64,000 bases of DNA, taken from the NCBI GenBank assembly GCA_020629315.1, contig JAHDDO010000013.1, positions 1 through 64,000 on the forward strand, in the 5' to 3' direction. A program made the position numbers and the translations under genes. The notes under the pieces are model-generated. The model saw only the letters and a list, made by a program, of their open reading frames with translations. It had not been told where the DNA came from and did no database searches. Below are positions 44,307-53,980 of the stretch, piece by piece. Numbering within the stretch: the first letter of the stretch is position 1; every line of letters begins with the position of its first letter. This stretch comes from Saprospiraceae bacterium (GTDB lineage Bacteria; Bacteroidota; Bacteroidia; Chitinophagales; Saprospiraceae).

Positions 44307-45419
44307 TTAGTGGCTCATCATCACTGGCATTACTAGCATAAGTAGTGACTCGTTATCTTCTTGTTCTGATGGCAATAGAATGCCGGCTCTGCTTGGTGAT
44401 GATAATTCAAATTTTACTTCATCAGATTGAATAACATTCAGCATTTCAATTAAGAATTTTGCATTGAAACCAATGGTAATAGGTTCGCCTGAATATTGAC
44501 AGGAAAGCTGTTCTGTTGCTTCATTAGAGAAGTCCAAATCCTGCGCGGATATGGTTAAGCTGCCCTCTGATAAACTTAGAATAACCTGATTGGTCGTCTT
44601 ATTAGAGTAAATGACTATCCGTTTCAATGAATTCTTGAAATCGTTTCGCCCCAACGTTAATATATTAGGATTGTCTGTTGGAATTACTGCGTTATAGTCT
44701 GGATATTTAGCATCGATCAAGCGCGCAATGATTTTAGTATCATTTAAGTCAAAAAACACATTCTTTTTATTAAACGATATTTTAATATCCTCATCAGCTA
44801 AGGCATTTTTCACTAAGCCTAAGGCTTTTTTAGGAATAATGAATTGATCATTTAATTCAACATTAATACCTGCAATACTATGCTTTACGAGCTTGTGTGC
44901 ATCTGTAGCAACCAAAATTATTTTATTATAATCTATCTGCATCAGAACACCAGTCATTGCCAGCCTGAGTTCATCACCGCTGGTAGCAAACATAGTGTTG
45001 TTAATGGCTTTCTCTAATAACTTACCAGACATACTGATTTCCTCAGTAGATTCAGCTTCAGGTAAATCCGGAAAATCATTAGGATCATCACCACTTAACT
45101 TATATTCTCCATAGCTTGATTTTAGCTTTATCCCATAATTTTCGTCATCAACCGTAAATGAAATAGGCTGTTCAGGCAGTTCTTTTAACGTATCCAATAA
45201 TATTTTTGCAGGTACCGCTACTTTTCCATTCCCGTCTGACATCACCTCCAAGTCTGTGGTTATGGATGTCTCTAGGTTTGTCGAGCAAATAGAAAGCACA
45301 TTATCCTTTACCTCAAAAAGGAAATCCTCTAAAATGGGTAAAACAGGATTAGAACCAATGGAGCCACTGGCTATTACCAATTTTGAGAGTAATTCTGATG
45401 ATGAGACGTCAAACTTCAT
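44307..45419 (-). CDS. dnaN: DNA polymerase III beta sliding clamp
   Basis: 370 residues from ATG 45419 (MKFDVSSSELLSKL), which is the conserved N terminus; the ORF-track start six codons upstream is not needed. Three repeated clamp domains are visible; family segments include VPAKILLDTLKELP, the LVATDAHKL turn, and the C-terminal MLNVIQSDEVKFELSSPSRAGIL near the hydrophobic cleft that binds DnaX and the polymerase, ending MLVMPVMMS. Not next to dnaA, and grouped with nadD instead. Confidence 0.95.
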   Translation of the reverse strand: MKFDVSSSELLSKLVIASGSIGSNPVLPILEDFLFEVKDNVLSICSTNLETSITTDLEVMSDGNGKVAVPAKILLDTLKELPEQPISFTVDDENYGIKLKSSYGEYKLSGDDPNDFPDLPEAESTEEISMSGKLLEKAINNTMFATSGDELRLAMTGVLMQIDYNKIILVATDAHKLVKHSIAGINVELNDQFIIPKKALGLVKNALADEDIKISFNKKNVFFDLNDTKIIARLIDAKYPDYNAVIPTDNPNILTLGRNDFKNSLKRIVIYSNKTTNQVILSLSEGSLTISAQDLDFSNEATEQLSCQYSGEPITIGFNAKFLIEMLNVIQSDEVKFELSSPSRAGILLPSEQEDNESLLMLVMPVMMSH

Positions 45420-45562
45420 AAAGTAATTAATTAGCAATTAAGACCTAATCAACAAGAGGCTTGTATATAACTCAGATTCATTGATTTAGGCAAAGTGTAA
45501 AAATAGATTAATTGCCTCAAATAGAAAATTTATTTCTTTCTTTGCGAGCTATTGTTTTCCAC

Positions 45563-46825
45563 ATGCCAGACCGAAGTAAAATACCCACCTTTACCTCAGA
45601 TTTTGACATTTCACTTCAAGGGGTTATTACCCATTCGATGGAAGGTAGGGACCGTATTTATAAAGTACCCTATGATGGCGAGGTCATTCGGATAGATGTG
45701 GTTTTTCCAAGCGGTAGAATAGATGAGCGTTCACGAGCCCAAAATCGTATGTGTATCAAAACCGTATATGAAGGCTCCGAAGAGATTGACGGTGATAGCT
45801 TCAATGAAAAAATGGACTATTATGGCGCGGTGACTGGTTCTCAAGCTGGAATGGATTATTCCTCTTTTTCATTAACCTTGATGAAGAAAGATGTAGCAGA
45901 AGTGTTGCCTTTATGGTTGGCCATGATTAAAAGGCCTAAATTTCCGAAGGATAGGATCGCAAAACGCGTAGTTTTAGCAGCAGAGTCTTTAGAAAGAGAA
46001 TTGGCAAAGAACAATGTTATAGCTTATAGAGAATTGAGCGCATTAATTTTTGGGAAAGAGCATCCGTATGGTTATAACAGTATGCCTCAAGATTATTTGG
46101 ATATAAATCATCGGACACTTACCGACTTTTATAATGATACCATTTTCTGGGAAGAAGCCGTTTTTGTATTAAGTGGAGGAATAACAGATGAAGTGGTAAA
46201 GCAGATAGAGGGTTGTTTGAAAACAGGCAACACAATAAGACAAAGAAAGACGCCTGAAACTATAGATTCAAACATAGAAAACCAACGAATAGTAGGCCCG
46301 CAAGAAAGTCAAGCAACAATAAAACTTGGGCGCAGACTATTTCCTTTTGGCCACGAAAATGCTAAAGGTTTCCAGCTGCTAAATTTAATTCTTGGCGGAT
46401 ACTTTGGTTCAAGATTAATCCGAAATATCAGAGAAGAGAAGGGCTTATGTTATCATATTGATTCTTCTATAGACACCATGTTGTTTGATGGGTACTTTTC
46501 TATTTCGGCAGATGTTTCAATATCTAATGTAAATCTAGCTGTAGAAGAAATAAAGAAAGAATTGCTTAGGCTGCAAAATGAAGAAGTATCTGCTGAAGAA
46601 TTTAGCATTGCAAAGAACTATATTAAGGGCCAATGGCTAACATTAATTGATGGACCCTTTGCTAAAGCTTCTTTAATCAAAAACTATTTAAGAAAGGGAG
46701 CTAACCCATTGAAATTCAACAACATGTCGGATTCTTTGTCAGTAATCACGCCAAGCCATTTATTACATTTGGCCAACGAATATCTTTCAATCGAAGAACT
46801 TCATCTATTAATTGTGGGCTCATAG
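45563..46825 (+). CDS. Non-catalytic M16 (pitrilysin) family protein
   Basis: 420 residues from ATG 45563. A putative -7 box TTTCTTTG (45537-45544) fits this start better than TTG 45512. Two M16 domains are visible; the second has LLNLILGGYFGSRLIRNIREEKGLCYHI, a strong family signature. The zinc-binding HxxEH expected near residue 70 is absent: the aligned segment reads AQNRMCIKTVYEG. It is therefore a pseudo-protease, like the non-catalytic subunit of M16 heterodimers. In many Bacteroidota the catalytic partner is the next gene; here it is not, so the partner must be elsewhere. mreB follows. Confidence 0.85.
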   Translation: MPDRSKIPTFTSDFDISLQGVITHSMEGRDRIYKVPYDGEVIRIDVVFPSGRIDERSRAQNRMCIKTVYEGSEEIDGDSFNEKMDYYGAVTGSQAGMDYSSFSLTLMKKDVAEVLPLWLAMIKRPKFPKDRIAKRVVLAAESLERELAKNNVIAYRELSALIFGKEHPYGYNSMPQDYLDINHRTLTDFYNDTIFWEEAVFVLSGGITDEVVKQIEGCLKTGNTIRQRKTPETIDSNIENQRIVGPQESQATIKLGRRLFPFGHENAKGFQLLNLILGGYFGSRLIRNIREEKGLCYHIDSSIDTMLFDGYFSISADVSISNVNLAVEEIKKELLRLQNEEVSAEEFSIAKNYIKGQWLTLIDGPFAKASLIKNYLRKGANPLKFNNMSDSLSVITPSHLLHLANEYLSIEELHLLIVGS

Positions 46826-46872
46826 AATATTAGGGTATAATTTTTGTTTATAGATATACACAAGGAGTTTAG

Positions 46873-47904
46873 ATGGGATTATTTAATTTTTTCAAGCAAG
46901 AGTTAGCTATTGATTTAGGTACAGCAAATACCTTAATCATTAAAGATGGGGAAGTAGTGGTGGATGAGCCATCCATTGTTGCCATCAATCGAAAGACTAA
47001 TGAAACTATAGCAGTGGGTAAGAAGGCAATGATGATGCACGAGAAAACCCATGAGAATATAAAAACTATTCGTCCACTTAAAGATGGAGTAATTGCGGAT
47101 TTCCAAGCTGCGGAGAGCCTTATCCAAGGTTTAATCGATATGATTTCTGAGAAGAAAAAATTCTTCACTCATTTAAAAATGGTTATCTGTATACCATCAG
47201 GGATTACAGAAGTTGAGAAAAGAGCCGTTTTTGATTCAGCAGATCATGTTGATTCTAAAGAGACATATTTAATTCATGAACCAATGGCGGCAGCACTAGG
47301 TATTGGTCTAGATGTGGAAGCACCTGAAGGAAATATGATTGTTGATATTGGAGGGGGAACCACAGAAATTGCGGTTATTGCACTATCAGGAATTGTGACT
47401 GATCAATCTATTCGGATTGCAGGTGATGAATTCACAAATGACATTATTGACTTTATGCGTCGCAAGCATAACTTGCTTATAGGCGAGCGAACAGCTGAAA
47501 TGATCAAGATCAAGGCTGGAGCTGCAATGGAAGAAATTGAAAACCCACCAGATCCTGTTCCTGTAAATGGCCGAGACATGTTAACGGGTATCCCCAAACA
47601 AGTATTTACCGATTATAGTGAAATGGCAGAAGCGTTGGATAAATCCATCAGCAAAATAGAAGAAGCCGTTTTAAAAGCCTTAGAAGATACGCCACCTGAA
47701 TTAGCATCAGATATTTTTGTTCAAGGTATTTACTTGACAGGAGGAGGCGCTTTGTTAAGAGGTTTGGATAAACGGTTAAGTGCAAAAACGAAACTAAAAG
47801 TTCATGTAGCAGAAGATCCGCTTAGAGCTGTTGTTAGAGGCACTGGACTGGCATTGCGAAATTCAGAAAGCTATTCTTTCTTAATAGATAGACAGAATAT
47901 TTAG
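46873..47904 (+). CDS. mreB: Rod shape-determining protein MreB
   Basis: Bacterial actin homologue of 343 residues that guides side-wall peptidoglycan synthesis. Nucleotide-binding motifs are IDLGTANTLI near residue 14, NMIVDIGGGTTEIAV and YLTGGGALLRGLD. The N-terminal amphipathic start (GLFNFFKQ) fits membrane binding. A good Shine-Dalgarno AAGGAG (46862-46867) lies five bases before the ATG, which is rare in this genome and suggests strong translation. First gene of mreB-mreC-mreD-mrdA. Confidence 0.96.
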   Translation: MGLFNFFKQELAIDLGTANTLIIKDGEVVVDEPSIVAINRKTNETIAVGKKAMMMHEKTHENIKTIRPLKDGVIADFQAAESLIQGLIDMISEKKKFFTHLKMVICIPSGITEVEKRAVFDSADHVDSKETYLIHEPMAAALGIGLDVEAPEGNMIVDIGGGTTEIAVIALSGIVTDQSIRIAGDEFTNDIIDFMRRKHNLLIGERTAEMIKIKAGAAMEEIENPPDPVPVNGRDMLTGIPKQVFTDYSEMAEALDKSISKIEEAVLKALEDTPPELASDIFVQGIYLTGGGALLRGLDKRLSAKTKLKVHVAEDPLRAVVRGTGLALRNSESYSFLIDRQNI

Positions 47905-47915
47905 ATTCAAGATTT

Positions 47916-48749
47916 ATGAGAAACTTACTATTGTTTCTTGCTCGATACGGACACTTACTCCTCTTCTTATTTCTTGAGTTTATTTGCTTTTCTTTAATTG
48001 TCCAATTCAATGATTCACAAAATGAGACATGGATAAATTCTGTAAACCTGTACACAGGAAGAGTCCAAAGTAGAGCAGACCGGGTAAACGAGTATTTACG
48101 ATTGCAACAAGTGAATGATAGTTTACTTTTAGAAAACAGTGCACTTCTTTCTCAGATTATTGATTTTAAAGTTGCTTTCAAAGACAATGCATACCAAGCC
48201 TTTGAATCAAAAGACACACTAATTCACACCATTATTCCATCCAGAGTTTGTGCTAAAACAATTCATCTACGAAATAACTTTTTCACTTTATGTAAAGGTG
48301 AAAACCATGGCATTGAAAAGGGAATGGGTGTCATTACATCAAATGGTTTAATTGGTGTTGTAAAAAGTGTACAAGAAAATTATAGCGATGTTATTTTATT
48401 GCTGCATTCACAGAGCAGAATTAGTGTTGCCATTAAGGATAAGGATTATTTTGGAAATCTTGTTTGGCAAAGTAATAATAAGAAGCGCATGAAGATGGAA
48501 GCGGTTCCTAAATATGCTAATTTGAATATTGGTGATACGATTGTTACATCAGGGTATAGTAATATTTTTCCAGGCGGATTATTGGTAGGCAAGGTTACTT
48601 CATTTGCACCTGAATCTGGAGGAAACAACTATGAAATTCAAGTTGAGTTGTTTAATGATATAGAGACTGCCGAGTATGTTTATGTTATAGATATATACAA
48701 CAAAAAAGAAAGAGAATTACTTTTTTCAAATCAGAAAGGCAGTGGCTGA
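47916..48749 (+). CDS. mreC: Rod shape-determining protein MreC
   Basis: 277 residues: one N-terminal membrane helix (YGHLLLFLFLEFICFSLIV), a coiled-coil stretch (about 55-90) and the periplasmic MreC beta domains with ITSNGLIGVVKSVQENYSDVILLLH and TSGYSNIFPGGLLVGKVTSF. It scaffolds the elongasome, connecting MreB to PBP2. ATG start 12 bases after mreB; the end overlaps mreD by 8 bases. Confidence 0.93.
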   Translation: MRNLLLFLARYGHLLLFLFLEFICFSLIVQFNDSQNETWINSVNLYTGRVQSRADRVNEYLRLQQVNDSLLLENSALLSQIIDFKVAFKDNAYQAFESKDTLIHTIIPSRVCAKTIHLRNNFFTLCKGENHGIEKGMGVITSNGLIGVVKSVQENYSDVILLLHSQSRISVAIKDKDYFGNLVWQSNNKKRMKMEAVPKYANLNIGDTIVTSGYSNIFPGGLLVGKVTSFAPESGGNNYEIQVELFNDIETAEYVYVIDIYNKKERELLFSNQKGSG

Positions 48750-49260
48750 TTCTATAAAATATATAGTACGTTTTGTTCTTATCATTTTGGTTCAAGTATT
48801 AGTCTTGAAACGAATAGACCTGAGCTATCAAAACTTTAATTATATACATATATTTATTTACCCTTTATTTTTACTCTTACTGCCTTTCAACTTTTCCAAA
48901 TTTCTCTATTTATTAGTTGGATTTATTCTAGGAATCAGTGTAGATATATTTTACAATAGTTTGGGAGTTCATGCTTTTGCTACAGTGTTAGTAGCTTTCG
49001 TGAGACCTCAAGTATTACGATTTATTGAACCTCGAGAAGGATATTCAAAAGATACGGAACCGAGTATAAACAGACTTGGATTTTCATGGGTTTTGATATA
49101 TACAAGTATATTACTGTTTATCCATCATTTCGTGTATTTCAGTATGGAGGTTTTCTCACCTCAATATCCCGTGGAAATAATATTACGAACCATATTTAGT
49201 TTTATAGTATCATTGATTATTATCATGTTGATACATTTCATCTTTCGTCCAAGAAGCTAA
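48742..49260 (+). CDS. mreD: Rod shape-determining protein MreD
   Basis: 172 residues with about five hydrophobic segments, little charge and the MreD features FSKFLYLLVGFILGISVDIFYNS and HAFATVLVAFVRP. It starts with GTG at 48742, eight bases inside mreC. It is the inner-membrane part of the elongasome between MreC and PBP2. Identification rests on position and topology as MreD is poorly conserved. Confidence 0.88.
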   Translation: MADSIKYIVRFVLIILVQVLVLKRIDLSYQNFNYIHIFIYPLFLLLLPFNFSKFLYLLVGFILGISVDIFYNSLGVHAFATVLVAFVRPQVLRFIEPREGYSKDTEPSINRLGFSWVLIYTSILLFIHHFVYFSMEVFSPQYPVEIILRTIFSFIVSLIIIMLIHFIFRPRS

Positions 49261-49266
49261 AATTCA

Positions 49267-51102
49267 TTGAAACAACAAGTAGGAAGAAATACGATTATTA
49301 TTCTGTTTTGTCTGATTTGCTTTTCAAGTTTAATCATTAAAGCTGGACAACTACAATTGCTGGATAGAAGATATGCGGAAATTGCCCAAAGAACGACATT
49401 GGACAAACTCACCTTATATCCTTCTCGAGGCTTAATTTTCGACAGAAATAAAGAACTACTGGTTTTCAATAATCCTGTTTATGAGTTAAAGGCAATTTAT
49501 AATCAAGTTCCTGAAATTGATACGTCTTTGTTTTGTTCATTACTCGAAATTGAAGAAGAAACATTTGTAGAAAACTTAAATAAAGACTGGTCCTCAAGAC
49601 AATTTTCAAAATCCACACCCTTTGTATTCTTAAGTAAAATTGATCCTGAAGTATTTTCTCGTTTTCAGGAGTTTTTACATGAGTTCCCTGGGTTCTATCC
49701 AAGCATTAGAAATATACGATCATATCCTCATCAAAATGCAGCTCATATGTTGGGTTATATGGGAGAAGTAGATCGAAAAGTTTTAGAAGATTCCATCCAA
49801 TATCATTTAGGTGACTATATAGGAAAGACAGGTCTTGAGAAAACGTATGAATATTTGCTGAGAGGCAAGAAGGGATATAAGTATGTACTCAAGGATAATT
49901 TTGGAAGAGAAGTGGCATCACTTGATCAAGGCAGCTTAGATTCATTCCCAGAATCGGGTTTTGATCTAATAAGTACATTGGACCTAGAGCTCCAAAAATA
50001 TGGAGAAGAACTCATGCAAGGTAAACGAGGGAGTATCGTAGCTATTGAACCTAAAACGGGTGAGATATTGAGCTGGATTTCTTCTCCGAATTATGACCCT
50101 AACTCCTTGAAACTAGGGAATAAGAGGGGAGAAAATTTTAAAAATTTATACCAAGACACGATAAATAAACCATTTCTAGATAGAGCTATAAACGCAAAGT
50201 ACCCGCCAGGATCTATATTTAAGCCCATTTTATCCTTAATTGCTTTTCAAGAAGGTGTAAGCAAACCTTCTGATTATATCCCTTGTAATGGATATTATCA
50301 ATACAAAACCTTTACGTATAAATGCCACGAGCATACGCCAACGAGTAATGTAAAAATTGCCTTACAACATTCTTGTAATAGTTACTTCTTTGATATGGTT
50401 CGAGATGTGGTTGAAATGGAAGGTTTTGATAATCCAGAAATTGGGCTGACAACCCTAAATAGATATCTAAGCAACTTTGGCTTGGGTAGACCTTTAGGTA
50501 TTGACCATTGGAATGAAGGAAAAGGATTTGTGCCTACGCCTGCATTTTATAATAAGCTATATGATGATCCACACTCTAGGTGGAAGTCTACATATATAAT
50601 GTCCATTGGAATTGGTCAAGGAGAGTTAGAATTAACGACTATCCAAATGGCAAACCTAGCGGCTATTTTAGCGAACAAAGGGCATTATTATACGCCCCAT
50701 TTAGTAAAAGGGTTTGCGGAATCCAATCAACGTATTCCAGATCGTTTCAACGTAAAAAGGGAAGTCGGTATAGACCTCGAGCATTTCGATCCGGTATGGG
50801 AGGGAATGAGAAGAACCGTTCAATATGGTACCGGTTATTTGGCCAATGTCCCGGGGATTAGTATACTCGGGAAGACGGGAACAAGTCAAAACCCATTCGG
50901 TAAAGATCATGCAGTTTTCTTTGCCTTTGCTCCGGCGGAAGACCCCAAAATAGCCATTGCAGTGTATGTAGAAAATGCAGGTTTTGGTGGAGATTTGGCA
51001 GCTCCGATTGCAGGTCTTATGATAGAAAAATACATAAAGAGGGCGATTTCTCCTTTTATGAAAAATAAGGAAGCCATTATCTTAGCGAAAAATCTTCTAT
51101 GA
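49267..51102 (+). CDS. mrdA: Penicillin-binding protein 2 (elongasome transpeptidase)
   Basis: 611 residues: N-terminal membrane anchor (IIILFCLICFSSLIIKAG), pedestal/dimerisation domain with YPSRGLIFDRNKELLVFN, and a transpeptidase domain with all three active-site motifs, PPGSIFKP (SxxK, near residue 315), HSCNSYFF (SxN) and GKTGTSQNP (KTG). It cross-links peptidoglycan for cylindrical growth. Start codon is TTG at 49267. RodA, its glycosyltransferase partner, is normally the next gene but is absent; folA overlaps the end by four bases. Confidence 0.95.
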   Translation: MKQQVGRNTIIILFCLICFSSLIIKAGQLQLLDRRYAEIAQRTTLDKLTLYPSRGLIFDRNKELLVFNNPVYELKAIYNQVPEIDTSLFCSLLEIEEETFVENLNKDWSSRQFSKSTPFVFLSKIDPEVFSRFQEFLHEFPGFYPSIRNIRSYPHQNAAHMLGYMGEVDRKVLEDSIQYHLGDYIGKTGLEKTYEYLLRGKKGYKYVLKDNFGREVASLDQGSLDSFPESGFDLISTLDLELQKYGEELMQGKRGSIVAIEPKTGEILSWISSPNYDPNSLKLGNKRGENFKNLYQDTINKPFLDRAINAKYPPGSIFKPILSLIAFQEGVSKPSDYIPCNGYYQYKTFTYKCHEHTPTSNVKIALQHSCNSYFFDMVRDVVEMEGFDNPEIGLTTLNRYLSNFGLGRPLGIDHWNEGKGFVPTPAFYNKLYDDPHSRWKSTYIMSIGIGQGELELTTIQMANLAAILANKGHYYTPHLVKGFAESNQRIPDRFNVKREVGIDLEHFDPVWEGMRRTVQYGTGYLANVPGISILGKTGTSQNPFGKDHAVFFAFAPAEDPKIAIAVYVENAGFGGDLAAPIAGLMIEKYIKRAISPFMKNKEAIILAKNLL

Positions 51103-51593
51103 TCATATCATGTATCGTGGCTGTTGATAAGAATGGAGCCATTGGTAAAGGCAATGATATACCTTGGTATCTGCCCGCAGACCTAAAGTATTTCAAAAAG
51201 CAAACGTTGGATCATCATATCATCATGGGACGGAAGTGTTACGATTCCATCGGAAGACCCTTGCCCAAACGAACGAATGTCATAGTAACTCGAAATCCCT
51301 TTTTTATTGTGAGTAACTGTTTAGTTACCCACAGTATAGAAGAAGCACTGTATATAGCAGCAGAAAACGGAGAAGAAGAAGTGTTTATAATTGGAGGTGG
51401 GATGATTTATGAAGCTAGTCAAGGACTTTGGGACCGATTATACCTTACTGAAGTAGATGTAGTAATTGCCGATCCTGATGTTTATTTCCCAGAAGTTGAC
51501 CTGTCTGAATGGACCTTAGTTTCTGAAGACCCACACAAAAAAGATGAAAAGAACGAATTTGATTATACCTTTAAGGTATTCCATAAGGAATAA
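51099..51593 (+). CDS. folA: Dihydrofolate reductase
   Basis: 164 residues. It reduces dihydrofolate with NADPH. The N-terminal IAVDKNGAIGKGNDIPWYLPADLKYFKK pattern (quoted in part: AIGKGNDIPWYLPADL) is the classic active site with its conserved Trp and Asp, followed by IIMGRKCYDSIGRPLPKR and EVFIIGGGMIYEAS. It starts within the stop codon of mrdA (ATGA overlap). No thyA nearby. Confidence 0.95.
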   Translation: MIISCIVAVDKNGAIGKGNDIPWYLPADLKYFKKQTLDHHIIMGRKCYDSIGRPLPKRTNVIVTRNPFFIVSNCLVTHSIEEALYIAAENGEEEVFIIGGGMIYEASQGLWDRLYLTEVDVVIADPDVYFPEVDLSEWTLVSEDPHKKDEKNEFDYTFKVFHKE

Positions 51594-51610
51594 TCAAATC
51601 ATTAAAGAAC

Positions 51611-52903
51611 ATGACAACTTCCATTCGTGAAGCATTGCTTCACTATGTCTGGAAATGCAAACAATTTGATTTTAGGCAACTAAAGACTGAATCGGGTCTT
51701 CCGATCCAAATAAAGTCCTTAGGCCAACATAATCATAATGCAGGCCCAGATTTTCTAAATGCATCTATTCAAATAGGGAAACATCTCTGGCACGGTAGTG
51801 TCGAAATGCATATTAAAGCTAGTGATTGGTACAAGCATAAGCATCAATGGGACCCTTTTTACGAATCTGTAATTCTACATGTGGTTTGGGAAAATGATGC
51901 TTCGATTCACCATCCAAATGGAGAGCAAATACCCTGTTTAGAGATTAAGGAACAGGTTCCAAAAAGTATATTGGAGAACTATATTGACCTGATTGAGTCC
52001 AAGGGTACTATACCCTGCCAAGGTTTATTATCCAAGCAGGATCATGATTTAAGATATCTTGTACATCCTCATTTGATTATCGAAAAATGGCAATCTAAAT
52101 CTCAGCAATATGAGCAAAGGTTGTATGAAAACAAACGAGATTGGGAGCAGCTTTTCTATGAGCAACTCATGTATTATTTAGGTGGCACAGTAAATAAAGC
52201 CACATTTTTAGAAATAACGCAAATCTTACCTTTTACATTAATCAAACGGTATAGACATGAAATTATCAATCTCGAAGCCTTGCTGTTAGGAGTAGCAGGG
52301 ATACTTAGAGAATCGCATATTGATACAGATCTAAAAGGCCTAAAGAAGCATTTTATGTTTTTACAAAAGAAGCATGGATTACACTCTTTGCCGCCCACCT
52401 TTTTAAAATATTCAAGGATGCGACCCAATGCCTTTCCTACGATTAGACTAGTGTTGGCTTCCAAATTATTCCAAAAACAGGAAGGCTTATTTTCTAGTTT
52501 GATGAAGGCTAAAAGTGTGAAGCACATTAGAGAGTTATTATCAGTAAAGATAGAATCAGGTTTTTGGTATTCACACTATTCATTAAAAAGCAAATCCAAT
52601 CCTCGAATGAAATCCATGGGTAATGACCTTATTGATATCTTACTGATCAATGTCGTTTTACCTATTCGCTTTTTATATGTTAAGACTCATTTTGCAGATA
52701 ACCGACATTTACAAACTATTGAATGGTGTAGTCAGCTGAGTCCCGAGAAAAACCAGCTAACCAGGTACTTCTCTAGCCTTTCGCTAAGCCCTGAAAATGC
52801 GGCGGAATCACAATCTTTGATACATTTGAAAAAGGAATACTGTGAACAATATCGTTGTTTAGAATGTAGGATAGGTCATTACCTTTTAAAAACTGTAAAT
52901 TGA
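51611..52903 (+). CDS. DUF2851 family protein
   Basis: 430 residues, matching the DUF2851 family widely found in Bacteroidota, of unknown function. The conserved N-terminal half contains GQHNHNAGPDFLNASIQIG and WHGSVEMHIKASDWYKH, His- and Asp-rich segments that look like a metal-dependent nuclease-like site, though no activity is established. The C terminus has a cysteine pair (RCLEC) in a short zinc-like ending. No signal peptide, so cytosolic. It lies between folA and lpxK and is probably cotranscribed. Confidence 0.8.
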   Translation: MTTSIREALLHYVWKCKQFDFRQLKTESGLPIQIKSLGQHNHNAGPDFLNASIQIGKHLWHGSVEMHIKASDWYKHKHQWDPFYESVILHVVWENDASIHHPNGEQIPCLEIKEQVPKSILENYIDLIESKGTIPCQGLLSKQDHDLRYLVHPHLIIEKWQSKSQQYEQRLYENKRDWEQLFYEQLMYYLGGTVNKATFLEITQILPFTLIKRYRHEIINLEALLLGVAGILRESHIDTDLKGLKKHFMFLQKKHGLHSLPPTFLKYSRMRPNAFPTIRLVLASKLFQKQEGLFSSLMKAKSVKHIRELLSVKIESGFWYSHYSLKSKSNPRMKSMGNDLIDILLINVVLPIRFLYVKTHFADNRHLQTIEWCSQLSPEKNQLTRYFSSLSLSPENAAESQSLIHLKKEYCEQYRCLECRIGHYLLKTVN

Positions 52904-52906
52904 GAT

Positions 52907-53974
52907 ATGATAGATAATATCATAGGACGAATTATTCTTTTTCCATTCTCTGTGTTGTATGGCTTAGGAGTGAGTACAAGGAATGTTTTATATGACCTAG
53001 GCATTTTGCGTGCTACTGCATTTAACCTTCCTGTAATTAGTGTTGGAAACCTTGCAATTGGAGGAACCGGTAAGACACCGCACATTGAATATTTAATTAG
53101 ACTTCTTAGAGAGCATATAAATGTGGCGGTTCTATCAAGGGGTTATAAAAGAAAAACAAAGGGCTTTCGTTTGGTGTCTCATACGGACACAGCGGAACAA
53201 GTGGGCGACGAACCCTTGCAATTCAAATTTAAATTTAGAGATGCGGTTGTGGCCGTTTCCGAAAGTAGAATGGTCGGTGTTCCTGAAATTGTAAAACGAT
53301 ATCCACAAACACAGCTAGTGCTCCTAGATGACGCTTTTCAACATCGTTCGGTGATCCCAGGCTTGAATATTTTGCTGACGGATTACCACCGAGTTTACAC
53401 AGATGATTTACTCCTTCCGGCTGGCCGCTTGCGAGAATATCCTAGTGCTGCAGAACGGGCCAATGTTGTTGTGGTAACTAAATGTCCAGATGACCTGGAT
53501 CAGGCCGCTAAAGAAAGCTATAGAGAAAAACTAAAATTGAATAAGGATCAGCGATTATTCTTTAGTAAGTATAAATATTTTGAACCCTATTACTTATATG
53601 GTTTTGAGCGTAAAGCAGAGCTGAACCCAAATACAAAAGTGATGCTGCTCTCTGCGATAGCTAATGTAGACTACCTAGAAGCATACTTAGAAAGGAAAAG
53701 TGATTTGGTCCAGACTATTCGTTTTGAAGATCACCATTTCTTTACAGAGCGAGAGATGCATTCAATTAAGGAAATCTATGATGGTATTGAGGATCCTAAT
53801 ACCATTATAATTACTACTGAAAAAGACGCGACTCGATTAGACCTATTCCGATCTTTTTTGCTAGAAAACAATATTCCCATATTCGTTTTGCCTATCGAAG
53901 TTGAGATCCTATTTGGAGATGGGCCTATTTTTGATGGACTTATAAAAGACTTTTTAATAAACTTTACCGTCTAA
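52907..53974 (+). CDS. lpxK: Tetraacyldisaccharide 4'-kinase
   Basis: 355 residues. It phosphorylates the 4' position of the lipid A disaccharide at the inner membrane. The P-loop reads SVGNLAIGGTGKTPHIEYLI (in part GGTGKT), preceded by an N-terminal membrane-associated helix (IILFPFSVLYGLG), with DDAFQHRSV (catalytic Asp, HRxx) and DEPLQF following. Length is normal. It shows that the outer membrane has lipid A and precedes the surface-polysaccharide genes by seven bases. Confidence 0.94.
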   Translation: MIDNIIGRIILFPFSVLYGLGVSTRNVLYDLGILRATAFNLPVISVGNLAIGGTGKTPHIEYLIRLLREHINVAVLSRGYKRKTKGFRLVSHTDTAEQVGDEPLQFKFKFRDAVVAVSESRMVGVPEIVKRYPQTQLVLLDDAFQHRSVIPGLNILLTDYHRVYTDDLLLPAGRLREYPSAAERANVVVVTKCPDDLDQAAKESYREKLKLNKDQRLFFSKYKYFEPYYLYGFERKAELNPNTKVMLLSAIANVDYLEAYLERKSDLVQTIRFEDHHFFTEREMHSIKEIYDGIEDPNTIIITTEKDATRLDLFRSFLLENNIPIFVLPIEVEILFGDGPIFDGLIKDFLINFTV

Positions 53975-53980
53975 TAAGAT

